From Bacteroidota bacterium (lineage in GTDB: Bacteria > Bacteroidota > Bacteroidia > Bacteroidales > Prolixibacteraceae): a DNA stretch of 64,000 nucleotides. Positions 43,412 through 52,962 of this stretch are shown one piece after another. The notes beneath the pieces were generated by a model, which saw nothing but the letters and a program-made list of their open reading frames with translations, had not been told where the DNA came from and did not search any database. Where the stretch lies: NCBI GenBank assembly GCA_024278975.1, contig JAJRSD010000083.1, positions 1 to 64,000 on the forward strand, given 5' to 3'. A program made the position numbers and the translations under genes. How positions within the stretch are numbered: position 1 is the stretch's first letter; the number at the start of each line of letters is the position of its first letter.

Positions 43412-44725
43412 ATGACCAACAGGAGAACTTTTATTAGAAATTCTGCCCTTGCAACTGCAGGGGTTAGCGTGGCTGCTTCGGTGCCATTCGCAATGAACTC
43501 GTGTATGGGCGCAAACGAAAAACTGGTTTGTGCATTAATAGGAGCCAAAGGAATCGGCTTTGCCGATTTAAAAGCTTTTCTCGGACAAAAAAATACCGAG
43601 TGTGCAGCAATTTGTGATGTTGATGAAAATGTGTTAAACAAACGAATTGCTGATGTTGAAAAAATTCAGGGTACAAAACCAAAAGGATTTAAAGATTTCA
43701 GAAAGCTTTTGGAAGAGCCCGGTATTGATGTAATAATGATCGGAACTCCGGACCACTGGCATCTTTTGCCGTTTGTGAATGCAGCCCAGAAGGGGAAATA
43801 TATTTACTGCGAAAAACCTCTCTCTAATTCCATTGAGGAGATAAATATTATGGAACGTGCTGCTAACCGATACGGAACGATTGCACAAATTGGGCAGTGG
43901 CAACGTAGCGGAAAACACTGGCAGGACGCTATCGAATTTGTTCATTCGGGCAAATTGGGTAAAATCCGCACTGTTCGTACGTGGTCGTATCAGGGATGGA
44001 TGAAATCAATTCCTGTAAAACCAGATGAGCCTGTGCCGGCAGGAGTAGATTACGATTTTTGGCTGGGACCGGCAAAACAACGACCATTCAACCCCAACCG
44101 TTTTCACTTTAATTTTAGATGGTTCTGGGATTATGCAGGTGGAATGATGACTGACTGGGGTGTACATATTATCGATTTTGCCCTTTTTGGGATGAAGGTA
44201 AAAGCCCCAGAATCGGTGATGGCAATGGGTGGCAAATTTGCTTATCCAAACGATGCGGCTGAAACGCCAGATACGTTACAAGCATTGTACGATTTTGAAG
44301 ATTTCACAATGCTCTGGGATCATGGAATTGGGATTGATGGCGGATATTATGGACGATCGCACGGAGTCGGCTTTGTGGGAAATAATGGAACTCTTGTAGT
44401 TGACAGAGCTGGTTGGGAAGTGATTCCCGAGGGCGGTAAAAACCCAAGAATGGATCGGGTAAAACTTACCAAAGGCGACGGTCAGGATTTAAATAACCAC
44501 ATGAAAAATTTTATAGAGTGTATTAAAGACAACAATAGAAATACAAACACCAGTATAGAAATTGCGGCAAATACTGCACGGGTTTGTCACCTTGGAAACA
44601 TGGCTTATAAAACCGGACGCCGTTTATATTGGGATGCCGACGATAGTAAATTTATTAATGACGATGATGCAAATCAATTGTTAGTTCCAACTTATCGCGC
44701 TCCATGGGAGTTGCCAAAAATATAA
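43412..44725 (+). CDS. Tat-exported Gfo/Idh/MocA-family oxidoreductase
   Basis: A 437-residue NAD(P)-dependent oxidoreductase. The N-terminus is a twin-arginine signal (NRRTFIRNSALATAGVSVAA) with a possible lipobox (FAMNSC). The Rossmann fold and Gfo/Idh/MocA hallmark EKPL (IYCEKPLSNS near residue 135) follow, then a substrate domain (GMMTDWGVHIID near 247). Tat export fits a protein folded with its cofactor before leaving the cytosol. It probably oxidises or epimerises a sugar or sugar derivative in the periplasm. The broken isomerase gene lies upstream, suggesting a small sugar-modification set. Confidence 0.9.
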   Translation: MTNRRTFIRNSALATAGVSVAASVPFAMNSCMGANEKLVCALIGAKGIGFADLKAFLGQKNTECAAICDVDENVLNKRIADVEKIQGTKPKGFKDFRKLLEEPGIDVIMIGTPDHWHLLPFVNAAQKGKYIYCEKPLSNSIEEINIMERAANRYGTIAQIGQWQRSGKHWQDAIEFVHSGKLGKIRTVRTWSYQGWMKSIPVKPDEPVPAGVDYDFWLGPAKQRPFNPNRFHFNFRWFWDYAGGMMTDWGVHIIDFALFGMKVKAPESVMAMGGKFAYPNDAAETPDTLQALYDFEDFTMLWDHGIGIDGGYYGRSHGVGFVGNNGTLVVDRAGWEVIPEGGKNPRMDRVKLTKGDGQDLNNHMKNFIECIKDNNRNTNTSIEIAANTARVCHLGNMAYKTGRRLYWDADDSKFINDDDANQLLVPTYRAPWELPKI

Positions 44726-44737
44726 TTATTTAGCATA

Positions 44738-44768
44738 GTCATGCTCTCACTTCCCGTGATAGTATAAC
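44738..44768 (+). terminator. Imperfect hairpin, palindromic repeat family B
   Basis: GTCATGCTCTCAC and GTGATAGTATAAC pair at 10 of 13 positions around TTCCC. It starts 12 bases after the oxidoreductase stop codon. It shares the TCATGCTCTCACTT arm with the hairpin at 33061-33093. No T-run follows. Confidence 0.45.
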
Positions 44769-44786
44769 TCTTAAAATTTATTCAGA

Positions 44787-45791
44787 ATGAATACCTTTAT
44801 TAATAATCTACCCAAAGCAGAATTACACCTTCATATCGAAGGGACTTTCGAACCCGAATTAATGTTTAAAATTGCCCAACGAAATGGAATAAAACTTTCG
44901 CAGAAATCTGTTGCAGAACTAAAAGAGAGCTACAACTTTAATAATCTTCAGGAATTTTTGGATATTTATTATGCGGGTGCAAATGTGTTAATTCACGAAC
45001 AGGATTTTTACGATTTAACATGGGCTTATTTGCAAAAAGCACACGAACAAAATATCGTTCACACCGAAATATTTTTCGATCCGCAAACTCATACAAGCCG
45101 GGGAATTGAATTTCGCACGGTAATAAATGGAATTCAAAATGCACTCGATGACGGTAAAACAAAGATGGGAATTACAAGCAAATTAATTCCTAATTTTCTT
45201 CGACATCTCGACGAGGAGGATGCAATCAGAACTTTTAACGAAGCATTGAAATACAGAGATATAATTACAGGTTTCGGTCTCGATTCGTCGGAAGTTGGTA
45301 ATCCGCCGGCAAAATTTCAGCAGGTTTTTGAGATGGTAAAAGCAGAGGGATTTTTAACCGTTGCTCATGCCGGAGAAGAGGGATCTGCTCAATACATTTG
45401 GGATGCTCTTAAATTATTAAATGTTTCGAGAATCGACCATGGTATTCGTGCTGCCGACGATCTGCTTTTAATTGAAGAGCTTGAAAAAACACAAGTTCCG
45501 TTAACGGTTTGTCCACTGTCGAACCTTAAACTTCAGGTAGTAAAAAACATTAGTGAACTGCCCATTAAAACAATGCTTCAACAAAATATTATGGTAACCA
45601 TAAATTCTGATGATCCTGCATATTTTGGCGGCTATATAAATGAAAACTACAAAGCAGTTGCCGAGGCATTTAATTTTAATAAATCGGATATTTTAAAATT
45701 AGCAGAAAACTCATTTAATGCGAGTTTTTTAGATAATGTGGCTAAAACAAAATGGTTGGTTAAATTGAGGGACTACTACAATAAATTTTAA
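44787..45791 (+). CDS. Adenine deaminase (adenosine-deaminase-like family)
   Basis: A 334-residue amidohydrolase. Zinc and catalytic residues lie in AELHLHIEGT (HxH), VAHAGEEG, RIDHGIRA and TINSDDPAYFGGY. The NSDDPAYFGGY form, together with NLQEFLDIYYAG and EIFFDPQTHTSRG, matches the bacterial/fungal adenine deaminase branch better than true adenosine deaminases. It would turn adenine into hypoxanthine in purine salvage. It appears to be a single gene, with a hairpin before it and a convergent gene after it. Confidence 0.88.
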   Translation: MNTFINNLPKAELHLHIEGTFEPELMFKIAQRNGIKLSQKSVAELKESYNFNNLQEFLDIYYAGANVLIHEQDFYDLTWAYLQKAHEQNIVHTEIFFDPQTHTSRGIEFRTVINGIQNALDDGKTKMGITSKLIPNFLRHLDEEDAIRTFNEALKYRDIITGFGLDSSEVGNPPAKFQQVFEMVKAEGFLTVAHAGEEGSAQYIWDALKLLNVSRIDHGIRAADDLLLIEELEKTQVPLTVCPLSNLKLQVVKNISELPIKTMLQQNIMVTINSDDPAYFGGYINENYKAVAEAFNFNKSDILKLAENSFNASFLDNVAKTKWLVKLRDYYNKF

Positions 45792-45834
45792 TAGAGGACG
45801 TAATAATTAGCTATTACAAAAACTACTATCTTTT

Positions 45835-47193
45835 TTATAATAACCCAAAAAATAATTTTCCAATCATAAGATAAATTAATAGTCCCAGAATATCGTTCAT
45901 GGTAGTTATAAACGGACCGGTTGCGAGTGCCGGGTCAATTTTAAACCGGTTTAAAACCATAGGGATTAATGTGCCGAACAACGATGCAAAAAGTATAACT
46001 ATAAATAGCGACAACGAAACTGAATAGGTAAGATTCATATTCCCCTGAGTAAAGAAATTATAAGAAAAAATTAGGACGGCAAAAATTGAGGCAGTCAATA
46101 AAGCTACCGAAACCTCCTTAATAATTTTGCGCGAAGTAGTTTCCAAATCTTTTACCCCACTGGCAATACTTTGTACTACAATTGATGAAGATTGCACCCC
46201 CACATTTCCGCCCATTGCAGCAATTAACGGGATAAAAAAGGCAAGCTCGGTTACTGTTTTCAGCGACTCTTCGTTGGAGCTTAAAACAACCGCGCCTAAA
46301 ATTCCTCCCAACAAACCAATAAGTAACCACGGAAAACGGGCACGTAAAACTTCCCAAACTTTATCGCCGGGCTCAACATCGCCGGTAATACCCGAAACCA
46401 TCTGGTAATCTCTTTCTGCTTCCTCACGTACAAAATCAATTACATCGTCGAAAGTAATTCGCCCTTTCAGTCTGCCAATATCATCGACAACCGGTATTGA
46501 AACCAGGTCGTATTTATCCATAATCTCAGCAACTTCTTCCTGGCGCGCATCGGTATTTACCATCTTTACGTCTGCGTTGTAAATTTTTGAAATCTTAGTA
46601 TTTGTGTGGTTAAGGATGAGTTTTTTAAGGGAGAGAATTCCTTTTAATTTTTCAGTATCATCAATCACATAAATATAATATATCTCGTCAACATCCTCGG
46701 CCTGAGAACTAATCTCTTTTAAACATGCAGCAATAGTTAGGTTTTCGTTTACTGCAATCAGCTCCTTTGCCATAATTCCACCCGCCGAATCTTCTTCGTA
46801 TTCCAAAAGGTCAACAATATCGCCTGCCTGATCTATATCTCCAATTTCGTTTAAAACCTCTTTCTGAACCTCTTCGTCTAACTCTGCAACAACGTCGGCA
46901 GCATCGTCGGAGTCCATGTGTTCGATAAATTTGCTGGCAATAAAGTCTGACGGTAAAATTTTCAGAAATCGTTTCCTGTCGTTGTCGGGTATTTCAATAA
47001 GAACATCCGATGCTTTTTCGCCATCCAACAAAAGATATATAAACTTGGCTTCGTCGGTAGATAAATCTTCCATCACCTCGGCAATATCAGCCGCGTGAAG
47101 ATCGTTCATTATGCTTGTAACCTCCTCTGTCTTGTTGTTGGCAATGAGATCCTGAATTAACTCAATATTTTCTTTGGTGATTTCAAACTGCAT
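45835..47193 (-). CDS. mgtE: Magnesium transporter MgtE
   Basis: A 452-residue MgtE: an N-terminal superhelical domain (about 1-130), two CBS domains (about 130-255; for example VSIPVVDDIGRLKGRIT), a connecting helix, and five membrane helices including the pore region (PLIAAMGGNVGVQSSSIVVQ). It is a Mg2+-gated channel of the inner membrane. It lies three bases downstream of rsmA and is likely co-transcribed with it. Confidence 0.95.
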   Translation of the reverse strand: MQFEITKENIELIQDLIANNKTEEVTSIMNDLHAADIAEVMEDLSTDEAKFIYLLLDGEKASDVLIEIPDNDRKRFLKILPSDFIASKFIEHMDSDDAADVVAELDEEVQKEVLNEIGDIDQAGDIVDLLEYEEDSAGGIMAKELIAVNENLTIAACLKEISSQAEDVDEIYYIYVIDDTEKLKGILSLKKLILNHTNTKISKIYNADVKMVNTDARQEEVAEIMDKYDLVSIPVVDDIGRLKGRITFDDVIDFVREEAERDYQMVSGITGDVEPGDKVWEVLRARFPWLLIGLLGGILGAVVLSSNEESLKTVTELAFFIPLIAAMGGNVGVQSSSIVVQSIASGVKDLETTSRKIIKEVSVALLTASIFAVLIFSYNFFTQGNMNLTYSVSLSLFIVILFASLFGTLIPMVLNRFKIDPALATGPFITTMNDILGLLIYLMIGKLFFGLL

Positions 47194-47196
47194 AAT

Positions 47197-47964
47197 TTAC
47201 ATCTTTTTAAGTTCTTCAATGGCACTGCACAATTCAATAAAATCTTCAACCGAAAGTTGCTCCGGTCGTTTTTCCGCAAACCGGGCAGGTAGGTTTTCGC
47301 AAACTGTTTTTAACGAATTCCGCATCATTTTACGTCGTTGGTTAAAAGCTGTTTTCACAACTTTTATAAAAAACTTTTCGTCGCAAGGCAGTTCGGTACG
47401 GCTGTTTCGCCTAAACCTTATAACTGCCGATTTAACTTTTGGCGGTGGGTCAAAAACATGTTCGTGAACTGTAAATAAGTATTCAATATCGTAAAAAGTT
47501 TGTAGCAAAACAGACAAAATACCATAAGTTTTTTTCCCATGTTTGCCGGCAATTCGTTCTGCAACCTCTTTTTGTATCATCCCCACCACTTCGGGAACGC
47601 GATTCCGCATCTCTAAAACCTTAAAAAATATTTGCGATGAAATGTTATACGGGAAATTTCCAATGATACTAAAATCGCCATTAAACTTTCCGGCAATATC
47701 AGCTTTTAAAAAATCCTCTAACCAAATATGTTTTAATTCCTGAAAATTTTCGTTAAGGTAGGCAACAGAATCGCGGTCGATTTCAATAACATGAAGATTA
47801 ATTTCGGGACGTTTGAGCAGGTACTGAGTTAACATACCCGTTCCGGGACCTATTTCCAACACATCGGATACATCGGATCCCAGGCTTTCGACAATTTTAA
47901 ATGCGATATTTTGGTCTGTTAAAAAGTGCTGACCAAGTCTCTTTTTGGGCTTTACAAAATTCAT
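47197..47964 (-). CDS. rsmA: 16S rRNA dimethyladenosine transferase RsmA (KsgA)
   Basis: A 255-residue rRNA methyltransferase: [15 protein letters not shown] at the start, [15 protein letters not shown] (AdoMet loop) near residue 35, [14 protein letters not shown] (catalytic NxPY) near 101, and [14 protein letters not shown] near 170. It dimethylates two adjacent adenines near the 3' end of 16S rRNA during small-subunit maturation. The ATG start at 47964 is clear, and mgtE follows at three bases. Confidence 0.96.
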   Translation of the reverse strand: MNFVKPKKRLGQHFLTDQNIAFKIVESLGSDVSDVLEIGPGTGMLTQYLLKRPEINLHVIEIDRDSVAYLNENFQELKHIWLEDFLKADIAGKFNGDFSIIGNFPYNISSQIFFKVLEMRNRVPEVVGMIQKEVAERIAGKHGKKTYGILSVLLQTFYDIEYLFTVHEHVFDPPPKVKSAVIRFRRNSRTELPCDEKFFIKVVKTAFNQRRKMMRNSLKTVCENLPARFAEKRPEQLSVEDFIELCSAIEELKKM

Positions 47965-48150
47965 GGTACTCTGCTTTGTTCAATTCAATTTTTACAATGT
48001 TCTCTTTTTTTGGAAATTTATCAAACAAATTTTTAATTTTGTTCGCTATAAATCGCTGTAGAAAGAGCCATTAATTTCGTATCCCGAAAATAGTAAAATT
48101 TTAAGGATAAAATATTAACGGCAAATATACAGCCTTTAAATTTAGGAAGT

Positions 48151-49146
48151 TTGAAAAAAATAGCCTTAAAAGTTCTAAAATTTTTAGCATTCTTTGCTGT
48201 CGGTGCATTTATTTTCTGGCTTATTTATAAAGACCAGGACATTGAAAGAATTAAATCTGTTTTAAAAAATGACGTAAATTATTTGTGGATTGTTATCTCT
48301 CTTATTGTTGGGCTTCTAAGTCATATTAGCCGAACACTTCGCTGGGGTTTAATGATTGAACCAATTGGCCATAAACCAAGGTTTGTAAATACTTTTATGG
48401 CGGTAATGGTTGGTTATTTAATGAATATGGCTTTTCCGCGCATGGGCGAAATTTCGAGGTGTGGCGTACTATCGCGATACGAGAAAATATCGTTTACAAA
48501 ACTGGTTGGTACAGTGGTTGCCGAGCGACTGGTTGATATGATTTCGCTGCTTATTTTGCTGGCAATTGTATTTTTTGCACAATTTGGCAAGATGCTCGAT
48601 TTTATTAGACGTAACCCTGAAATGCAGGAGAAACTTACTTCTGTATTTTCGTCTCCGTATCTGATTATTGGAGTAATAATACTGGTTATACTTTTATTTG
48701 TTTTTAGAAAGGCATTTAAACACACTGCACTTTTTAAGAAGATTATTGATATTCTGAAAAATTTTAAAGAGGGGTTTATTTCCATTCGGTCTATTAAAAG
48801 AAAAGGTTGGTTTTATTTCCATTCGGTTTTTATTTGGGCAATGTACTATGTTATGCTTTATGTAATATTTTTCGCATTCGATTTTACCCGCGATTTGAAT
48901 CCAATTGCAGGTCTTACAACATTTGTAATGGCAAGTTTTGGGATGGTTGCTCCGGTGCAAGGTGGAATTGGCGCATGGCATTTTATGGCTATCGAAGCAC
49001 TCTCGTTGTACGGTGTGGCCAATGAAAATGGAGTTATTTTCGCGTTCGTTGCGCATGGTTCAATGACAGTGATGATAATCATTCTTGGGATAATTTCGTT
49101 ACTCGCACTACCGTTTATTAATCGTAAAAAAGATATTCTTGTTTAA
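48151..49146 (+). CDS. UPF0104/LPG-synthase-TM-like flippase-domain protein
   Basis: A 331-residue inner-membrane protein with seven or eight helices, of the family related to the flippase half of lysylphosphatidylglycerol synthase (SHISRTLRWGLMIEP, FPRMGEISRCGVLSRYE, ERLVDMISLL, PVQGGIGAWHFMAIEAL). It probably moves or transports lipids; no aminoacyl transferase domain is attached. The start is a TTG at 48151, supported by TAGGAAG seven bases before it and by the first helix, since the next in-frame ATG would remove that helix. Confidence 0.87.
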   Translation: MKKIALKVLKFLAFFAVGAFIFWLIYKDQDIERIKSVLKNDVNYLWIVISLIVGLLSHISRTLRWGLMIEPIGHKPRFVNTFMAVMVGYLMNMAFPRMGEISRCGVLSRYEKISFTKLVGTVVAERLVDMISLLILLAIVFFAQFGKMLDFIRRNPEMQEKLTSVFSSPYLIIGVIILVILLFVFRKAFKHTALFKKIIDILKNFKEGFISIRSIKRKGWFYFHSVFIWAMYYVMLYVIFFAFDFTRDLNPIAGLTTFVMASFGMVAPVQGGIGAWHFMAIEALSLYGVANENGVIFAFVAHGSMTVMIIILGIISLLALPFINRKKDILV

Positions 49147-49291
49147 GAACCAAACAACTAAATAACAAATTCCGATGAATATAATGTGAATTTTTATCTT
49201 GAATTTTGTTATTCGAAATTTCTGGTTTATCCAGATTCGGTGGTTGGAATTTAGTTGTAATTTGGCATTTAAAATTTGAGATTTTATATAA

Positions 49292-50545
49292 ATGAATACC
49301 GAACTTTTTATAGCACGCAGGCTTTTTTTCGATAAAACGAACAGACAATTTTTATCGCAGAAAATAATTAGGATTGCACTGTTTGGCATTGCACTTGGGC
49401 TTGCTGTGATGATAATTTCTATTGCCGTTATTACAGGGTTTAAAAAGGAGGTCAGGAATAAAGTTATTGGTTTTGGCTCACACATTCAGGTTGTAAATTT
49501 CGATTCGCGAAATTCGTACGAACTCTCTCCAATTTCGAGCAATCAACCGTTTTTGTTGAAATTAAAAACCATCGATGAAATTAAAACAGTACAGGTTTTT
49601 GCTACAAAACCAGGATTGATAAAAACCGATGAATATACTCAGGGAATTGTTTTTAAGGGAGTTGACAGTAGATATGACTGGGATTTTTTTCAGAAAAATT
49701 TAATTACCGGGAGATTACCACAACTAAACGATACGGCTCGTGTTAACGAGATAATAATATCAGATCAGATTTCCAAAATTCTTAGATTAAAACTTAACGA
49801 TTCTGCGGTACTCTATTTTGTTAATGGAACCCAGATTACGCCTCTTATGCTTCAACTTAAAATTTGTGGAATTTATCGAACAAATCTCGAAGAGTTCGAC
49901 AATCTTTTTGTTATTGGCGATATTAAACAAATACAGCGGATAAACAATTGGAAAGCCAACGAAGTAAGTGGTTTTGAAATTGAGGTTTTGGATTTTGACA
50001 GAATAGAAGAAACCGAGCAACTTGTTAGAAATGCAGTTATTGATTACAGCGAGGAGAATAGTAATATTCTGAGAACTGAAAATATTACACGAATGTATCC
50101 GCAAATATTCGACTGGCTTAAAATACTGGATATGAATGTTTGGGTGATACTCATTTTACTATTTTTAGTTGCAAGTTTTAATATGATTTCGGGGCTGCTG
50201 GTTTTAATCCTGGAGCGTAGTTCGATGATTGGAATACTAAAAGCACTGGGCAGCCCAAACTGGAGTATCAGAAAAATATTCCTTTATCTTTCGGTATTTT
50301 TAACCGGTCGCGGAATGCTTTGGGGAAATATTATCGGAGTGGTTCTTATTCTTATTCAAAAAACATTTGAAGTAATAAAACTCGACCCAATAACTTATTA
50401 TGTCGATGTTGTTCCGATAAACTTTTCGCTATTCCATTTGCTGCTTTTAAATATTGTAAGCATTTTTATTACCACAATTATGCTGATTATACCGAGTTTT
50501 CTTGTGAGTAAAATTTCTCCTGAAAAATCTATTAGGTTTGATTAA
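49292..50545 (+). CDS. LolC/LolE-like FtsX-family ABC permease
   Basis: A 417-residue permease with an N-terminal helix (about 28-50, FGIALGLAVMIISIAVITGF), a large periplasmic domain and three C-terminal helices (about 280-405) in the FtsX pattern. It resembles LolC/E, which extract lipoproteins from the inner membrane for delivery to the outer membrane. No ATPase (LolD) gene is adjacent. Bacteroidota often carry a single LolE-like gene, so it is likely a homodimer here. Confidence 0.87.
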   Translation: MNTELFIARRLFFDKTNRQFLSQKIIRIALFGIALGLAVMIISIAVITGFKKEVRNKVIGFGSHIQVVNFDSRNSYELSPISSNQPFLLKLKTIDEIKTVQVFATKPGLIKTDEYTQGIVFKGVDSRYDWDFFQKNLITGRLPQLNDTARVNEIIISDQISKILRLKLNDSAVLYFVNGTQITPLMLQLKICGIYRTNLEEFDNLFVIGDIKQIQRINNWKANEVSGFEIEVLDFDRIEETEQLVRNAVIDYSEENSNILRTENITRMYPQIFDWLKILDMNVWVILILLFLVASFNMISGLLVLILERSSMIGILKALGSPNWSIRKIFLYLSVFLTGRGMLWGNIIGVVLILIQKTFEVIKLDPITYYVDVVPINFSLFHLLLLNIVSIFITTIMLIIPSFLVSKISPEKSIRFD

Positions 50546-50613
50546 TATCAATAATTATTTTAGAAAACCGCATATTTAAATAGCCACCTTTACCAAACTA
50601 ATATTTAGATAGT

Positions 50614-50823
50614 ATGTTTTTTGTAGGAGTAACCGGACAGCTTATAACCCTGATGCTTACGGTATGTTTGCCGTTTGTTTTTTTGATGTCAGGCAGTCAG
50701 GAAACCGGTATTCAGAAGCCAACCTTGCAAATTCATATTCAACAAAATAATCACAAAATTTTATCTTTCGATTCTTATTCCTATCAATTTGAGCAAGGTT
50801 ATTTTGCCGAAGAGAGTACGTAA
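50614..50823 (+). CDS. Small hypothetical membrane protein
   Basis: A 69-residue open frame with one hydrophobic segment (residues about 5-27, ending FLMSG) and a polar tail. It starts at an ATG between the LolC/E-like gene and the Nudix gene on the same strand, with no strong ribosome site seen. I do not recognise it. It could be a genuine small exported protein or a chance frame. Confidence 0.4.
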   Translation: MFFVGVTGQLITLMLTVCLPFVFLMSGSQETGIQKPTLQIHIQQNNHKILSFDSYSYQFEQGYFAEEST

Positions 50824-50915
50824 AATATTAAAATCGAAGATTCTGATTGTCAAAAAATTTTGTGAGGTTTTGCCGGGTGATAGTCAACGTTAAGAATTTT
50901 CCTTATTTTTACCGT

Positions 50916-51542
50916 ATGTTATTTACCGCTGAAAATATTAAAAAATTATTGTCAGGAAATTTACCGGGGGCAGTTTCGCATAGAAAAATGTTACCACCAA
51001 AACGGGGTTTAAAAGTTGCACCGGCAGATAAAAGTGGAGTGAAACAGAGCAGTGTTTTACTTTTACTTTTTGAGGAAAACAGCGAACTAAACGCCTGTTT
51101 AATAAAACGTCCTGCACACATGAAATATCATGCCGGACAAATTGCATTTCCCGGAGGAAAAATAGAAAAAGGGGAGACTGCGATTGAGACTGCACTGCGC
51201 GAAACTTATGAAGAGATTGGTATTCAGTCAAACGAAATTGAAATATTAGGTTCGTTAACAGAGTTTTATGTTGAAGTTAGTCGTTTTCAAATTCAACCAT
51301 TTGTTGGTTGGCTACAAAAAAAACCTGAATTTATTATAAATTATGACGAAGTTGAAAAGACTATATTTTTCCCGCTCAAAAAATTTAAAGCTCCCTTTAA
51401 CGAAATTGAACTGGAAACATTTTCGGGTAAATTAAAAGTTCCGTGTATTAAATTTGATGGTGAAATAATATGGGGAGCAACTGCAATGATTTTATCTGAA
51501 TTTACAGATATTATAAGTCAAATTCACTCTACTTCGGAATAA
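50916..51542 (+). CDS. CoA-type Nudix hydrolase
   Basis: A 208-residue Nudix enzyme. The Nudix box is GGKIEKGETAIETALRETYE followed by EIG. Just before it, LIKRPAHMKYHAGQIAFPG is the UPF0035 motif of coenzyme A pyrophosphatases. It likely splits CoA or oxidised CoA into 4'-phosphopantetheine and adenosine 3',5'-diphosphate. The start is the ATG at 50916; an upstream TTG frame is not family-like. Its last 14 bases overlap the convergent lytic transglycosylase gene. Confidence 0.9.
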   Translation: MLFTAENIKKLLSGNLPGAVSHRKMLPPKRGLKVAPADKSGVKQSSVLLLLFEENSELNACLIKRPAHMKYHAGQIAFPGGKIEKGETAIETALRETYEEIGIQSNEIEILGSLTEFYVEVSRFQIQPFVGWLQKKPEFIINYDEVEKTIFFPLKKFKAPFNEIELETFSGKLKVPCIKFDGEIIWGATAMILSEFTDIISQIHSTSE

Positions 51543-52962
51543 CATTTAAATAGTGGTTGTAATTGCTTAAAACCCGTGAAACATAATTATAAGCCTCCTC
51601 TCCACGGCAATAACCAAACCTGCAAACGGGGTCTTTATAGTATTTTTCTGATGATTTATTTAAGAGGAAGAAATCAACATTATCAGTCCAAATCAATCTG
51701 TTTTTTCCATATTTATCTGCCAAACGTTGCGCATCTTTAACGTGTCCCATCCCGATATTGTAGGATGCCAGCACAAATTTCACACGTTCAGTCGAATCGG
51801 GAATAGCTTCCATAAACTGCTTGTTTAACCAGTTCATCAAAAAAATTCCGGCTTTAATATTCTGTTTCGGCTCGCGACAATCTTCAACGCCAAACCGTTT
51901 TGCTGTTGACGGCATAATTTGCATTAATCCGCAGGCTCCTGCCCACGAACCGGCATCGGGTTTAAACCGCGATTCGTTATAAATAATTGCTGAAATAAGC
52001 CGCCAATCCCAGCCATACTGCGCCGATACTTTTTTTACCGTATCGTCGAATTTAGAAATTTTGCCCCCCGAAATGCTATGGAAATTACTATCCATTCGCC
52101 CTGCAATTCGCGAACTCACAAAATATTTATGATACAGTATTTTATACTTTTTCGATTTCTTAAAATTCGAAATCCAGTTGTCAATATAATTTTTCCATTC
52201 ACCCGAACCTTTCCGAACTGCCCATGCAATATTCTGATTAAAACTAATTGCCAGCGACACGTCTAAATTTGGGTAGTATGTTTTATTCAGGTTAGCAATA
52301 TTTTCGTCACAAACTGCGTAATCTATTTTGCCTTTTGCAACTTGAGCCACCAATTGTTCAACTCCAAAAATTGTGTCTTCCACAATCTCAATTCTGCTGC
52401 CAATCTCTTCCGACAAATTTTGTAACCGGTTAAAATACGAGGAATTTTTCTGAACGTATATTTTCTTGTTTGCCAACTCTAAAGTAGAACTGATAAAACA
52501 AGTGTCAGAATCATGTTTCGCCCTCTGAACCAGTACTTGTTTAGTTTGATATATTGGAACAGTAAAATCAATTAATTTACTTCGTTCTTTGGTTATGGTT
52601 AAATTCTTTGCAACCAAATCAAATCGTCCACTTTTCAATCCATCAAAAGTTTCGCTCAAACTATTTAGCACGCTTATTTCTATTTTAACGCCTAACTCTT
52701 TGGCCAATTCTTGCAACATTTCGTATTTAAAACCCATCGGTTTACCTCGGTAAACAAAGTAGTTTGTAGAGTTATAATCTACCACAGCTTTTAAAATGCC
52801 GGTATCTTTTATTCGCTGCAAATCATTATGTCTTTCGATAATTAAATCGGTATTATTGTTTTTGTTTTGTTTTTTAGAGTTGCATGAAACAACGAAACCT
52901 AACATGGTAAAAATGAGGATTACTTTAAGGAGAGAATATCTATATTTTAGAAAATAGTTCAT
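51529..52962 (-). CDS. mltF: Lytic transglycosylase MltF-like lipoprotein
   Basis: A 477-residue protein with a lipoprotein signal (lipobox GFVVSC). A periplasmic solute-binding-protein-3 domain is at about 45-280 (FVYRGKPMGFKYEMLQELA). A C-terminal lytic transglycosylase domain is at about 300-460, with the catalytic glutamate in IYNESRFKPDAG and then ACGLMQIMPSTAKRFG. It cleaves peptidoglycan glycan strands, probably under control of its ligand-binding domain. The ATG at 52962 overlaps the stop of the porin gene as TAATG, showing translational coupling. An earlier non-ATG start is unlikely. Confidence 0.92.
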   Translation of the reverse strand: MNYFLKYRYSLLKVILIFTMLGFVVSCNSKKQNKNNNTDLIIERHNDLQRIKDTGILKAVVDYNSTNYFVYRGKPMGFKYEMLQELAKELGVKIEISVLNSLSETFDGLKSGRFDLVAKNLTITKERSKLIDFTVPIYQTKQVLVQRAKHDSDTCFISSTLELANKKIYVQKNSSYFNRLQNLSEEIGSRIEIVEDTIFGVEQLVAQVAKGKIDYAVCDENIANLNKTYYPNLDVSLAISFNQNIAWAVRKGSGEWKNYIDNWISNFKKSKKYKILYHKYFVSSRIAGRMDSNFHSISGGKISKFDDTVKKVSAQYGWDWRLISAIIYNESRFKPDAGSWAGACGLMQIMPSTAKRFGVEDCREPKQNIKAGIFLMNWLNKQFMEAIPDSTERVKFVLASYNIGMGHVKDAQRLADKYGKNRLIWTDNVDFFLLNKSSEKYYKDPVCRFGYCRGEEAYNYVSRVLSNYNHYLNVIPK

